Position numbers and translations under genes: made by a program | Assembly: GCF_000283515.1 (NCBI RefSeq) | Contig: NC_015976.1 | Location: 434,001 to 498,000, forward strand | Length of the DNA stretch: 64,000 nt | Origin: Sphingobium sp. SYK-6 | Lineage (GTDB): Bacteria > Pseudomonadota > Alphaproteobacteria > Sphingomonadales > Sphingomonadaceae | Reading direction: 5' to 3' | Shown here: piece by piece, positions 51,352 to 59,307 of the stretch | Numbering within the stretch: the first letter of the stretch is position 1 | Layout: each line of letters starts with the position of its first letter | The notes under the pieces: model-generated | What the model was told of the DNA's origin: nothing | The model's input: the letters and a program-made list of their open reading frames with translations, nothing else | Database searches by the model: none

Positions 51352-52988
51352 GCGCAGGCGAGACGAGCAGGACGGACCAGCCCCTGCTGGCCGTGGAGGA
51401 CCTGAGCTGCTGCTTCCATTCGGAAGGCAAGGTGGTGGAAGCGGTGCGCGGCGTGTCCTTCACGCTGGAGAAGGGCGAGACGCTGGCGCTGGTGGGCGAA
51501 TCCGGATCGGGCAAGTCCACCGCGGCGATGTCGATCCTCCAGCTCCTGCCTTATCCGATCGCGTTCCATCCCGCCGGGTCGATCCGGCTGGACGGGCAGG
51601 AGATCGTCGGTGCGGACGAGCGGACGATGCGCGCGATCAGGGGGCGGCGCGCCGCGCTCATTCCGCAGGAGCCGCTCACCGCGCTCAATCCGCTGCACAC
51701 GATCGACCGGCAGATCATCGAGGCGATGAAGCTCCACCATCCGGAGATCTCGCAGGCGGAAGCGACCGCGCGGACCATCGACCTGCTCAAGCTCGTCGGC
51801 CTGCGCGATGCGGAGAACCGCCTGAAATCCTATCCGCACCAGCTTTCCGGCGGGCAGCGCCAGCGCATCATGATCGCCATGGCGCTCGCCAACGAGCCTG
51901 ACCTGCTGATCGCGGACGAACCTACCACGGCGCTCGACGTGACGGTGCAGGCGCAAGTGCTCGATCTGCTCAAGAGCCTGCAGGAGCGGCTCGGCATGGC
52001 GATGCTGCTCATCACGCACGATCTGGGTGTCGTGCGCAAGATGGCGAGCCGCGTCTGCGTGATGACGGCGGGCCGGATCGTCGAGGCGGGCGACACGGCG
52101 GAGGTCTTCGATGATCCGCAGCATGCCTATACGCGCAAGCTGCTGGACGCGACGCCGCGCGGCGAGCCGCTGAAGATCGAGGGCGATCCGCCCGCGCTGG
52201 TGCGCACCGAGAATCTGCGCGTGCATTTTCCCGTCAAGGGCTGGTTCGGGCGGCCGCGCAGCGTCGTGAAGGCAGTCGACGGCGTCTCCCTCTCCATTCC
52301 GCGCGGGCACACGCTGGGCGTCGTCGGCGAATCCGGCTCGGGCAAGAGCACGCTGGGGCTGGCGCTGCTGCGCATCAGCCGGAGCGACGGGCCGATCTTC
52401 TTCGATGGCGAGCCTCTGCATGAGCGCAACTGGAAGCAGATGCGTCCGCTGCGCCGCCGCATGCAGATCGTCTTTCAGGATCCCTTCGCCTCGCTCAGCC
52501 CCAAGATGACCGTCGGCCAGATCGTCGGGGAGGGCCTACCCATCCATCGGCCGGACCTCACGCCGGGCGAGCGGCACGCCGCCGTCGCCACGATCATCGG
52601 CGAAGTGGGCCTCGCGCCCGACGTGCTCGATCGCTATCCCCACGAATTCTCGGGCGGCCAGCGCCAGCGCATCGCCATTGCCCGCGCCATCATCCTGCGG
52701 CCCGATCTCGTCATTCTCGACGAGCCCACCTCGGCGCTCGACATGTCCGTTCAGGCGCAGATCGTCGATCTGCTGCGCGACCTGCAGGCGAGCCACGGCC
52801 TCACTTATCTGTTCATCAGCCATGATCTCAAGGTGGTGAAGGCGCTCGCCCATGAAGTGGTGGTGATGAAGGAGGGCCGGATCGTCGAGCAGGGCACTGC
52901 CGAGCAGATCTTCACCGCGCCGCAGACCGACTATACGCGCGACCTCATCGCTGCCGCGCTGGAACTGAAGGCGCGGCAGGCCGCCTGA
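51348..52988 (+). CDS. yejF: Peptide ABC transporter ATPase YejF (two ABC domains)
   Basis: 546 residues with two fused nucleotide-binding domains. Each has Walker A (GESGSGKST at about 44 and 326), signature ([18 protein letters not shown]) and Walker B ([24 protein letters not shown]); both look active. An oligopeptide C-terminal motif follows the first. It energises import by YejB/YejE. It is the last gene of the five-gene unit; no hairpin terminator was seen after it. Confidence 0.95.
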   Translation: MSAGETSRTDQPLLAVEDLSCCFHSEGKVVEAVRGVSFTLEKGETLALVGESGSGKSTAAMSILQLLPYPIAFHPAGSIRLDGQEIVGADERTMRAIRGRRAALIPQEPLTALNPLHTIDRQIIEAMKLHHPEISQAEATARTIDLLKLVGLRDAENRLKSYPHQLSGGQRQRIMIAMALANEPDLLIADEPTTALDVTVQAQVLDLLKSLQERLGMAMLLITHDLGVVRKMASRVCVMTAGRIVEAGDTAEVFDDPQHAYTRKLLDATPRGEPLKIEGDPPALVRTENLRVHFPVKGWFGRPRSVVKAVDGVSLSIPRGHTLGVVGESGSGKSTLGLALLRISRSDGPIFFDGEPLHERNWKQMRPLRRRMQIVFQDPFASLSPKMTVGQIVGEGLPIHRPDLTPGERHAAVATIIGEVGLAPDVLDRYPHEFSGGQRQRIAIARAIILRPDLVILDEPTSALDMSVQAQIVDLLRDLQASHGLTYLFISHDLKVVKALAHEVVVMKEGRIVEQGTAEQIFTAPQTDYTRDLIAAALELKARQAA

Positions 52989-53116
52989 GCGCGGCCACCC
53001 TGCCTCACGCACGACAATCGTCACGAATGGTAAACGATCACTGCCGTTCTGCGCATGGTCGGGCTGTTGCGCGTCCGCTAGACGGCGAAGTGGCAATCAA
53101 GACCAAGGAGGACAGG

Positions 53117-54166
53117 ATGGCAGAGGCAAGCAATGCACGCGTGGGTGACAGGCAGCGGGGCAGGATGCGGTCCCGCCTGGCGATGGCCGGCGCCGTTCTC
53201 GCCATGCTCACCAGCGGCTGCGCGCATGCGCAGAGCCGCGCCGATGCCGGTCCCGGGCCGATCGCGGTCTATGGCAACACCACCACCTTCGAGATCGCGC
53301 CTGTCTTCGTCGCCGCCGAATCCTATTATCCCGGCGTCGCGACCGTGAAGATGGGCAGCGTCACCAATCTGGTCGGCGAAGCCTCCGTCCCCGGCTATGG
53401 CAGCGAAGGCGTTGCCGACGTGGCGACGAACGCCGAGACGCAGGCCCTGCGCTATTCGCTGCGCAATCCGGACATGCGGATCATCATGACGGTGACCGAG
53501 GGGCTTTATCGCATCGTGGCGAAGCGCTCGTCCGGGATCAACAAGCTGGCCGACCTCAAGGGCAAGAAGATCGCCACCATTTCCGTCACCTCCTCCGGCT
53601 ACTTCACCCAGAAGATGCTGAAGACGGTGGGCCTCACCAGCGATGACGTGACCATGGTCGGCATGCGCCTGCCCGACATGCCCAAGGCGCTTGCGGACGG
53701 GACGGTCGATGCGGTCGCCATCTGGGAGCCCGAGGTCGAGCGGGCTGCGCAGGCGATCGGCTCGGATGTCATCGAGTTCAGCGGCAAGGGCGTCTATCGC
53801 GAGCTGTTCAATCTCAACACCATCGCGCCCAACCTCGCCGATCCCGAGAAGCGCCGCAAGATCGTGACCTTCGTGCGAGCGATCATCGATGCCGCGGCAG
53901 AGGTTCGCGAAAAGCCCGCCCGCGCGCAGGAACTGGTGTCGGAGCACAGCAAATATCCGCTCGATCTGGTCAAGCAGAGCTGGTCGCACCACGCCTTCAT
54001 CGCCGACTGGACCGGCGATCTTCTCGACGTGATGGAGGAAGAGGAGGCCTGGCTCGCCAGGCAGGACAAGCGCACGCCGCGCACGCGCGCGCAACTCGCC
54101 ACACTCATCGACACCAGCGTGCTCGAGGAAGCGATGGCCATGAAGCCGCTGCCCCGGCGGAAATAG
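53117..54166 (+). CDS. Orphan ABC substrate-binding protein (SsuA/NMT1-like)
   Basis: 349 residues. After a basic leader and a hydrophobic stretch (LAMAGAVLAMLTSGCAHAQ) the mature protein starts with IAVYGNTTTFEIAPVFVAAESYYPG, then KLADLKGKKIATISVTSSGYFTQKML and ALADGTVDAVAIWEPEVERA, typical of nitrate/sulfonate/taurine or thiamine-precursor binding proteins. LTSGC is a poor lipobox, so either signal peptidase could act. AAGGAGGACAGG precedes the ATG. No matching permease or ATPase is nearby. Confidence 0.85.
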   Translation: MAEASNARVGDRQRGRMRSRLAMAGAVLAMLTSGCAHAQSRADAGPGPIAVYGNTTTFEIAPVFVAAESYYPGVATVKMGSVTNLVGEASVPGYGSEGVADVATNAETQALRYSLRNPDMRIIMTVTEGLYRIVAKRSSGINKLADLKGKKIATISVTSSGYFTQKMLKTVGLTSDDVTMVGMRLPDMPKALADGTVDAVAIWEPEVERAAQAIGSDVIEFSGKGVYRELFNLNTIAPNLADPEKRRKIVTFVRAIIDAAAEVREKPARAQELVSEHSKYPLDLVKQSWSHHAFIADWTGDLLDVMEEEEAWLARQDKRTPRTRAQLATLIDTSVLEEAMAMKPLPRRK

Positions 54167-54191
54167 GCGCGCCGGGAGCAAGGGCGGCGCA

Positions 54192-54229
54192 GGCACGCGG
54201 CCGGCGGACTTGTCCGCCGGCCGCGTGCC
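54192..54229. terminator. 17-bp perfect hairpin between convergent genes
   Basis: 54192-54208 (starting GGCACGCGG) pairs perfectly with 54213-54229 (ending CCGCGTGCC) around a CTTG loop, with extra GGGCG/CGCCC pairing outside. It lies between the binding-protein gene and gmk and probably ends both transcripts, though without a T-run. Confidence 0.7.
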
Positions 54230-54245
54230 ACGCCCTCCGGCGGGT

Positions 54246-54926
54246 TCAGCCTTCTTCGGTATCCAGCTTGCGGATGAAGCCGATCAGCCCGGTCTGCCGC
54301 GAGCGCTTGAGGCGCTCGGCGTGCAGGATGGTGCGGACTTTGGCGAAGCAGGCGTCCGCATCGTCATTGACGAGCACATAATCATAGCCGTCCCAATGCG
54401 CGATCTCGCTGTGGGCGCGGGCCATGCGGCGATCGATCACGTCGTCGCTGTCCGTCCGGCGGCCGCGCAGGCGCTTCTCCAGCTCGGCCATGGAGGGCGG
54501 CAGGATGAACACGCGGACCACGTCCCCGCCCGCCAGCTGGTAGAGCTGCTGCGCGCCCTGCCAGTCGATGTCGAACAGGATGTCGTGGCCACGCTCCAGC
54601 AGGCCTTCCACCGGTGCGCGCGGGGTTCCGTAGCGATGGTCGAAGACATGCGCCCATTCGAGGAAGGCGTTGTCGGACACCATTTCGCGGAACTTCTCCA
54701 GGTCGACGAAATGATAGTCGCGCCCGTCCTCCTCGCCCGGCCGCATCGGCCGCGTGGTGGCGGAGACGGACATGGTGAGGCCCGCATCGTCGGCCAGCAG
54801 CTTGCGCGAGATGGTGGACTTGCCGGCTCCCGAGGGGGAAGACAGCACGAAGAGCAGACCCCGGCGCTTGAAGGAGGCGGGCTGGGCAAGCGCGTCGGCG
54901 CTGGCGTTTTCGGTCATGTCGGCCAT
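54246..54926 (-). CDS. gmk: Guanylate kinase
   Basis: 226 residues. P-loop LSSPSGAGKSTISRKL near residue 28, GMP-binding SVSATTRPMRPGEEDGRDYHF near 55 and DIDWQGAQQL near 120 define the family. It phosphorylates GMP/dGMP to GDP/dGDP with ATP, an essential step. The ATG at 54926 follows GGCAGGAGC; a 20-residue N-terminal extension precedes the core. Single gene. Confidence 0.96.
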   Translation of the reverse strand: MADMTENASADALAQPASFKRRGLLFVLSSPSGAGKSTISRKLLADDAGLTMSVSATTRPMRPGEEDGRDYHFVDLEKFREMVSDNAFLEWAHVFDHRYGTPRAPVEGLLERGHDILFDIDWQGAQQLYQLAGGDVVRVFILPPSMAELEKRLRGRRTDSDDVIDRRMARAHSEIAHWDGYDYVLVNDDADACFAKVRTILHAERLKRSRQTGLIGFIRKLDTEEG

Positions 54927-55030
54927 GCCCGCTCCTGCCGCGACTTGCGGGCCGCGTCAATCAGGGTAGCATGGCGAGGACGACAAAAGCGCCGGGATGA
55001 CGAGTCGCGGCAGAGCCCTGATCGGCCCCG

Positions 55031-55055
55031 GCAACCGTTCCGTCGGCCGATCGTT
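55031..55055 (+). promoter_or_regulatory. Possible EcfG-type promoter of entericidin 1
   Basis: GCAAC (55031-55035), 16 bases, then CGTT (55052-55055): one mismatch from GGAAC-N16-CGTT. The -10 lies 29 bases before the ATG, almost the same distance as at the DUF2171 gene. Confidence 0.45.
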
Positions 55056-55084
55056 CTTCCATGTGATGAAAGATGGAGGACAAG

Positions 55085-55216
55085 ATGACTCGCAATGCCA
55101 TCATAGGCTTCTTGCTCGGCGCGACCCTGATGCTCAACGCTTGCGCGACAGTGAAAGGCGTGGGCCGCGACATCGAATCGGTGGGTGAAGCCGGCTCCGA
55201 AGCAATCGACCAGTAA
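55085..55216 (+). CDS. Entericidin-like small lipoprotein 1
   Basis: 43 residues, too short for usual gene calls. TRNAIIGFLLGATLMLNAC is a lipoprotein signal with Cys20, followed by ATVKGVGRDIESVGEAGSEA, the conserved tail of the entericidin EcnA/EcnB family. E. coli entericidins form a toxin/antidote-like pair of envelope lipoproteins; in alphaproteobacteria they are common stress genes of unclear role. GATGGAGGAC precedes the ATG. A close paralog lies at 57571. Confidence 0.9.
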   Translation: MTRNAIIGFLLGATLMLNACATVKGVGRDIESVGEAGSEAIDQ

Positions 55217-55240
55217 GAGGCGGCGAAAGAGGAGGACAGC

Positions 55241-55546
55241 ATGATCCAGCCCGAGGGCGGCAGACCTGTGAACAATGATCCCGAAAGGGAGAATGCCGAG
55301 CAGGACGAAAGCGACACGCAGGCGCAGGACGTCGCCAGCGACGCGCTCGAGAATCCCTGGCGTGGCGGCGAGGAAACAGAGCATGGCGGCCGCCCGAATG
55401 TCGCTCAGGTCATACCCGACGATGTTCAGGATGTGGTGGACCACATGACCGACATGGAGCGCAGCGGACGCATCGACATGGATGCGTTCGAAGGCGAGGA
55501 GAATATGGACGACGAGGACGGATCGGTGCCGGACACGGGCGCCTGA
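55241..55546 (+). CDS. Acidic 101-residue protein, unknown
   Basis: A very acidic, hydrophilic protein without Cys or hydrophobic segments (NNDPERENAEQDESDTQAQ; DDVQDVVDHMTDMERSGRID). The C-terminal part (FEGEENMDDEDG) could be disordered. GAGGAGGACAGC precedes the ATG. It follows entericidin 1 by 24 bases and is probably co-transcribed. Function unknown. Confidence 0.75.
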   Translation: MIQPEGGRPVNNDPERENAEQDESDTQAQDVASDALENPWRGGEETEHGGRPNVAQVIPDDVQDVVDHMTDMERSGRIDMDAFEGEENMDDEDGSVPDTGA

Positions 55547-55630
55547 TCCTGTCACCCCGTCGAGCGAGAGTCCCCGGCCGGTCGCAGAACCAGCCGGGGC
55601 TTGTCTCAGGCGTGGTCGATCACTGATCGA

Positions 55631-56314
55631 TCACTGGATGCCGGTGCCGGACGTGGCGTTCGGGCCTGCGCTGCGTGCCGAGATCGGCGTGCCGGCCGGA
55701 AGGCTGGCCGCGCCGCCGCTCGCTGCTGCCGCTGCCGCACGGGCGAGCTTCCCGTCGGGATCGGGAATCCCGGCCGCCTTGTTCAGCTCCCAGAGCATCG
55801 TGGTCGCATGTTCCGAGAGATGCAGGGCCGTGGCGCTCTCGGCCTGCGTGAGCAGCTCCTTGGAGCGGCCGCAGAAGGCTTCGCGCGTCAATGTGCCGGA
55901 ATAACCATTGTAGACCTTGGTCATCTTGTCGTCATAGACTTCCTGCCATTTCTTTCCGCCGGTGGCGCGGAAATGCTCCACCGTGGCCCGCGCCGCTTCC
56001 GCGAGCAGGCCCTTGTGCGTGTTGAGCAGGCGGTTGTAGCTCGCGACCATCGCCTCGTTGTCCGGGCCCTGGCACAGCAGGACCGCGACGTTGAGGCCGG
56101 AGCGCAGATGCCACAGGTCTTCGTTGCGGCTCTGGTTGATGAGCACCGGGGGCGGGGGTGGCGGCGGCTCGATGAGCGGGATATTCTCCGGCAGCGGCGC
56201 CGGAATGTTCGCGATCGGCGTTTCGGTCGCCTTGGGCGGCCCGCAGCCCACCAGCGCGGCAAGCGGCAGGGCAAGCGCCACCAGGGCGGACGCTCTGGTC
56301 ATGCGCACGGCCAT
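55631..56314 (-). CDS. Lipoprotein with Pro-rich linker, unknown function
   Basis: 227 residues. ASALVALALPLAALVGCGPPK is a lipoprotein signal (lipobox LVGC, Cys near 22). A poly-Pro linker (IEPPPPPPPV) follows, then a helical domain with NEDLWHLRSGLNVAVLLCQG, VEHFRATGGKKWQEVYDD and REAFCGRSKELLT (two Cys, possible disulfide), ending in an Ala/Ser-rich tail. It resembles conserved sphingomonad proteins without a name. The ATG at 56314 has GGGGAG at better spacing than the ATG at 56320. Confidence 0.8.
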   Translation of the reverse strand: MAVRMTRASALVALALPLAALVGCGPPKATETPIANIPAPLPENIPLIEPPPPPPPVLINQSRNEDLWHLRSGLNVAVLLCQGPDNEAMVASYNRLLNTHKGLLAEAARATVEHFRATGGKKWQEVYDDKMTKVYNGYSGTLTREAFCGRSKELLTQAESATALHLSEHATTMLWELNKAAGIPDPDGKLARAAAAAASGGAASLPAGTPISARSAGPNATSGTGIQ

Positions 56315-56561
56315 TTCCATTCTCCCCAATGGGGCGGCGCCTTGACTTGACGCGCACCCGTTGATCCATTCCCCCGTCCTGATCCCCATATCTTCTCATC
56401 CGAGTCGCATGGCAAGAGTCCGCGCGACTCGGCTCATCGTTTTGCCGGAGATCTGTGGAGCAGCGGGCACGCGCGTGCCGCGAGCCGGGAGACTGCGCAG
56501 GGGCGCTGCGCACCGGGCGACAGCATCGCCCGGCGGCATGGCGCCCGTCGGGGCAGGGGGA

Positions 56562-56720
56562 TCAGGCGGTCGCTCGGGCCCGCTCGTCGGCAGCGATCAT
56601 GTGCTGCAGCACCACCACGCGCTCGCGCTCGCGCGTCCAGTCGCGCGAGGGATTGGCCTGGATCTGCTCGAGCAGGCTGCGCAGCTCCTTCTTGCGATCG
56701 TCGATGGTTACCGGTGTCAT
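56562..56720 (-). CDS. 52-residue protein, unknown
   Basis: A short hydrophilic helical protein (TIDDRKKELRSLLEQIQANP, RERERVVVLQHMIAADERA). AGGAGG lies 6 bases before its ATG, strong support for a real gene. A GGAAC-N16-CGTA element lies about 110 bases upstream. Function unknown; the gap 56315-56561 beyond its stop holds no recognisable gene. Confidence 0.75.
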   Translation of the reverse strand: MTPVTIDDRKKELRSLLEQIQANPSRDWTRERERVVVLQHMIAADERARATA

Positions 56721-56827
56721 GAATATCCTCCTGCAGAAAAGGGCGATCCGCCGGTCCGCTGGCGCATGTGCGGGATGTCTCTCCGGCGCGCTGCCAGCGC
56801 CCGTGGTCGCACGGGCTCTCCCGGCAA

Positions 56828-56852
56828 TACGCATGCGCACAGCGCCGGTTCC
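56828..56852 (-). promoter_or_regulatory. Possible EcfG-type promoter of the 52-residue protein
   Basis: Reverse strand GGAAC (56852-56848), 16 bases, CGTA (56831-56828): one mismatch in the -10. It is about 107 bases from the ATG, so the leader would be long. Confidence 0.35.
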
Positions 56853-56927
56853 CTTGCGCACCCTTGATGCCCGTCAAGGCCGGCGGCGGCCCCATCGGCA
56901 AGGTGCGGGCGAGGAGGGCAAGCCGCC

Positions 56928-57497
56928 ATGCGCATCTTCATCCTGCTGGGCCATCCGGACGCTGCGAGTTTCAACGGCCGGATCGCCGACGCCTATGAGG
57001 CGGCCGCGCGCGAGGCGGGGCATGAGGTCCGCCGGCAGGATGTCGGCGCGCTCGCCTTCGATCCGATATTGCGCCGGGGCCATCGCGATCCGCCGCCGAT
57101 CGAGCCCGATGTCGCGGCCGCGCAGCAGGCGCTGATGTGGTGCGAGCGGTTCGTGCTCGTCTATCCCATGTGGTGGGGTGGCATGCCGGCACTGCTCAAG
57201 GGCTGGATCGACCGGGTGTTGATGCCCGGCTTCGCATTCCGCTATCATGACGCCGATCCATGGTGGGACCGGCATCTGGCGGGCCGCACGGCGCATATCA
57301 TTTCCACCTGCGATTGCCCGGCCCTCTATGCACGCTGGCGCTATCGCGACTGTGATTTTACCGGCCTGCGCCACGCCATTCTCGGCTTCTGCGGCATGCG
57401 GACGACGCGAACGAAGCGCATCGGCCGCGTCAAGTTCCTGGATGCGACGGCGCGGGAGCGGGCGCTGGCGGCCGTGGCGAAGATGGCGCGCCGCTGA
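56928..57497 (+). CDS. NAD(P)H oxidoreductase, flavodoxin-like fold
   Basis: 189 residues. RIFILLGHPDAASFNGRIADAY at the N-terminus (FMN/FAD phosphate loop) and YPMWWGGMPALLKGWIDRVLMPGFAF near 80-105 are signatures of the NQO1/MdaB/KefF-like quinone reductases (Flavodoxin_2). It would transfer two electrons from NAD(P)H to quinones, limiting redox cycling. Single gene, divergent from the 52-residue gene. Confidence 0.9.
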   Translation: MRIFILLGHPDAASFNGRIADAYEAAAREAGHEVRRQDVGALAFDPILRRGHRDPPPIEPDVAAAQQALMWCERFVLVYPMWWGGMPALLKGWIDRVLMPGFAFRYHDADPWWDRHLAGRTAHIISTCDCPALYARWRYRDCDFTGLRHAILGFCGMRTTRTKRIGRVKFLDATARERALAAVAKMARR

Positions 57498-57570
57498 GCC
57501 GGGCGCTGCACCGGATTGCATGGCCCGCCGCTTTGTGGAAGATCGGCGCGGAATGAGAAAAGGATCGGTT

Positions 57571-57702
57571 ATGAAGGGCTCGCTTCTGCTGGCCGCGCTG
57601 CTCGGCGCGGCGCTCGTGCTTTCCGGCTGCGCCACGGTCAAGGGCCTTGGGCGGGACATCGAATCGGTCGGGCAGGCCGGCTCGGACGCGATCAACCGCT
57701 AG
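57571..57702 (+). CDS. Entericidin-like small lipoprotein 2
   Basis: 43 residues. KGSLLLAALLGAALVLSGC is a lipoprotein signal with Cys20, followed by ATVKGLGRDIESVGQAGSDA. It has the same length as the copy at 55085 and nearly the same mature part. AAAAGGA precedes the ATG at 57571; an in-frame ATG at 57553 would lengthen the leader. No EcfG-like element was found before this copy. Confidence 0.9.
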   Translation: MKGSLLLAALLGAALVLSGCATVKGLGRDIESVGQAGSDAINR

Positions 57703-57730
57703 AGACTGCCAAGGGTGGAGCGGCCGCCCT

Positions 57731-58222
57731 TCAGTCCACGGCGCGATGGCTGAGGCTGAGGACGCGCGCGAGCCGCCACGGGCCCTGCCCGTCCTTCTGC
57801 CAGAGCTGGACGAAGCGCGCGCGGCCGACCAGCCGCTCCGGCCCGTCTCCCTTGTGTTCGTAGAAGAGATGCTCGCCTTCCTCGATCGCGCCGAAGCCGG
57901 GGACGGGCTCGACGTTCAGGCTGTCCTCCACCAGTGCGCGGCGGCTGCGCCAGGCATCCGGGCGGGACCGCGCGGCGCATCCCTGCGCATAGCGCGCGAC
58001 GAAGCTCTTGCCGTCCCGCGCCACGACGCCCTCGCGGTCATGATACATCTCGAAGTCGGGCGCGACCATCTCGCTCAGCGCGGCCGGATCGCATCGCTCG
58101 AAGAACAGGGTGAAGAAGGCCGTATCCGCCGCCTGGATCTCCGCGCGTAACGTGGCGGCGTCTGTCGGGATGGGCGAGGCACTGCCCTGCGCAAGGGCCA
58201 TGGCAAGCAGCAGGGAAAGCAT
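57731..58222 (-). CDS. Exported NTF2-like protein (DUF4440/SnoaL)
   Basis: 163 residues. The N-terminus LSLLLAMALAQGSASP is a short signal peptide. The domain has LRAEIQAADTAFFTLFFERCDPAALSEMVAPDFEMYHDREG and SFVARYAQGC, then DGPERLVGRARFVQLWQKDG, typical of DUF4440/SnoaL cone folds. Likely periplasmic, function unknown. GGAGG lies 5 bases before ATG 58222, preferred over 58234. A perfect 7-bp inverted repeat stands upstream. Confidence 0.83.
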   Translation of the reverse strand: MLSLLLAMALAQGSASPIPTDAATLRAEIQAADTAFFTLFFERCDPAALSEMVAPDFEMYHDREGVVARDGKSFVARYAQGCAARSRPDAWRSRRALVEDSLNVEPVPGFGAIEEGEHLFYEHKGDGPERLVGRARFVQLWQKDGQGPWRLARVLSLSHRAVD

Positions 58223-58237
58223 GGCGGCCTCCAATGT

Positions 58238-58255
58238 GTATTATGCGAATAATAC
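58238..58255. promoter_or_regulatory. Operator-like palindrome GTATTAT-N4-ATAATAC
   Basis: GTATTAT (58238-58244) and ATAATAC (58249-58255) are perfect inverted repeats, 15 bases before the NTF2-like gene start. A+T-rich in a GC-rich region; it could bind a dimeric repressor or overlap the -10. Confidence 0.5.
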
Positions 58256-58309
58256 GCTTGGGAAGGTCGACGCGCAAGCGGCGCTGATGCCGCCCGTCGA
58301 AGCATGCGA

Positions 58310-58342
58310 AAACGGCGCGGGGCAAGGGGGCCCGCGCCGTTT
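58310..58342 (-). terminator. Terminator of the glycine-zipper gene
   Basis: AAACGGCGCGGG (58310-58321) pairs with CCCGCGCCGTTT (58331-58342). Read on the reverse strand the stem ends in a short T-run, so it serves the gene ending at 58407. Confidence 0.7.
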
Positions 58343-58406
58343 CCATCTCATGCCGGCGGGTGTCCGGCGGGCGATCGAGGTCGCCCGCGGCCGCCGGGTC
58401 GCTTGC

Positions 58407-58961
58407 TCAGCGGCAGACCACGTCGCCGCGGTCGATCTCGCGGCCGATCATCGCCCCGGCGCCCGCGCCCAGCACGGCGCCCAGGATGGACGAGCGGCCC
58501 TGGTCGATCTGGTCGCCCAGCAGTCCGCCGACCGCCGCGCCGATGATGAGGCCGGTGGTGCCGTCCGAGCGGCGGCAGTAATAGCGATTGTCATAGCCGC
58601 GATAGACGCGGGTCTGGCGCGTCACGCGGATCGGGGCATAGCCGCCGCGATAATAACGGTCCGCATAATAGCCGCGATAGCGCGGGTCGGGCCGGTTCCA
58701 GTCATAAGCATAGACGACGCGCGGCGCCGGGCGGACGACAGGGCGGCGATCGATCACCACGACCCGGTCCGGCCCGCGACGGTCATGCTTCCAGTGGCGG
58801 TCATTCCGGCGGTCATGATGCCGGCGATCGTCGCGATCGCGCTTCCAGTTGCGGTCATTGTCCCGCCCGCGATCGGCATAAGCCGGGGTGGCGGCCAGTC
58901 CGCCGATGGTCACCGCGCCCAGCACGAGGGCCGCGACGCTCTTCTTCAGTGCCTTGTACAT
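58407..58961 (-). CDS. RcnB-like/glycine-zipper 2TM exported protein
   Basis: 184 residues. Signal peptide (KKSVAALVLGAVTIGGLAATPAYA), then a highly charged Arg/Asp/His segment (RDNDRNWKRDRDDRRHHDRR) as in RcnB-like periplasmic proteins, an Arg/Tyr-rich middle and a C-terminal glycine zipper (GLIIGAAVGGLLGDQI, ILGAVLGAGAGAMIGREI). Glycine-zipper 2TM proteins are small envelope proteins often induced by stress. GGAGTGAGACAG precedes the ATG. Confidence 0.88.
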   Translation of the reverse strand: MYKALKKSVAALVLGAVTIGGLAATPAYADRGRDNDRNWKRDRDDRRHHDRRNDRHWKHDRRGPDRVVVIDRRPVVRPAPRVVYAYDWNRPDPRYRGYYADRYYRGGYAPIRVTRQTRVYRGYDNRYYCRRSDGTTGLIIGAAVGGLLGDQIDQGRSSILGAVLGAGAGAMIGREIDRGDVVCR

Positions 58962-59056
58962 CTGTCTCACTCCGACATCTGTTCTGTCTCTCCCGGCAGC
59001 GGGGAGAACAGGTCGGAACCTAACGCGATTCGCCTGAACCGGCAGCGACGGGCGGT

Positions 59057-59266
59057 TCATGTGGGAGAAAGGGGGTATTTCGGTGCCAATGGCATTTCTG
59101 CTATCTGTGTTCGGCTTTGGCAGTCACGGTAGAAAGCATCGTCGTAGGCCGTTCCCAGCACCCATTCTTGCTGCGCTTCATTCCACTCGGCCCATGCATC
59201 CAGCGCAACGGCCGTGCCCTGGCAGTTCAGGCAGATATATGTGACGGGCTTGCGACCAGTTTGCAC
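59057..59266 (-). CDS. Possible small zinc-ribbon-like protein
   Basis: 69 residues from GTG 59266. TYICLNCQGTAVALDAWAEWNEAQQEWVLG and a later DCQSRTQIAEM resemble small proteins that pair two CxxC-type knuckles around a DAWAEWD..QEWVL core, but here the second Cys pair is incomplete. The ribosome-binding site is weak. It could be a degenerate gene or a remnant next to the HNH island; it diverges from that gene. Confidence 0.45.
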   Translation of the reverse strand: MQTGRKPVTYICLNCQGTAVALDAWAEWNEAQQEWVLGTAYDDAFYRDCQSRTQIAEMPLAPKYPLSPT

Positions 59267-59307
59267 CTGAGTAGGATCGCACGCTGTGGCAAAGGGGGCA
59301 AGTAAAC

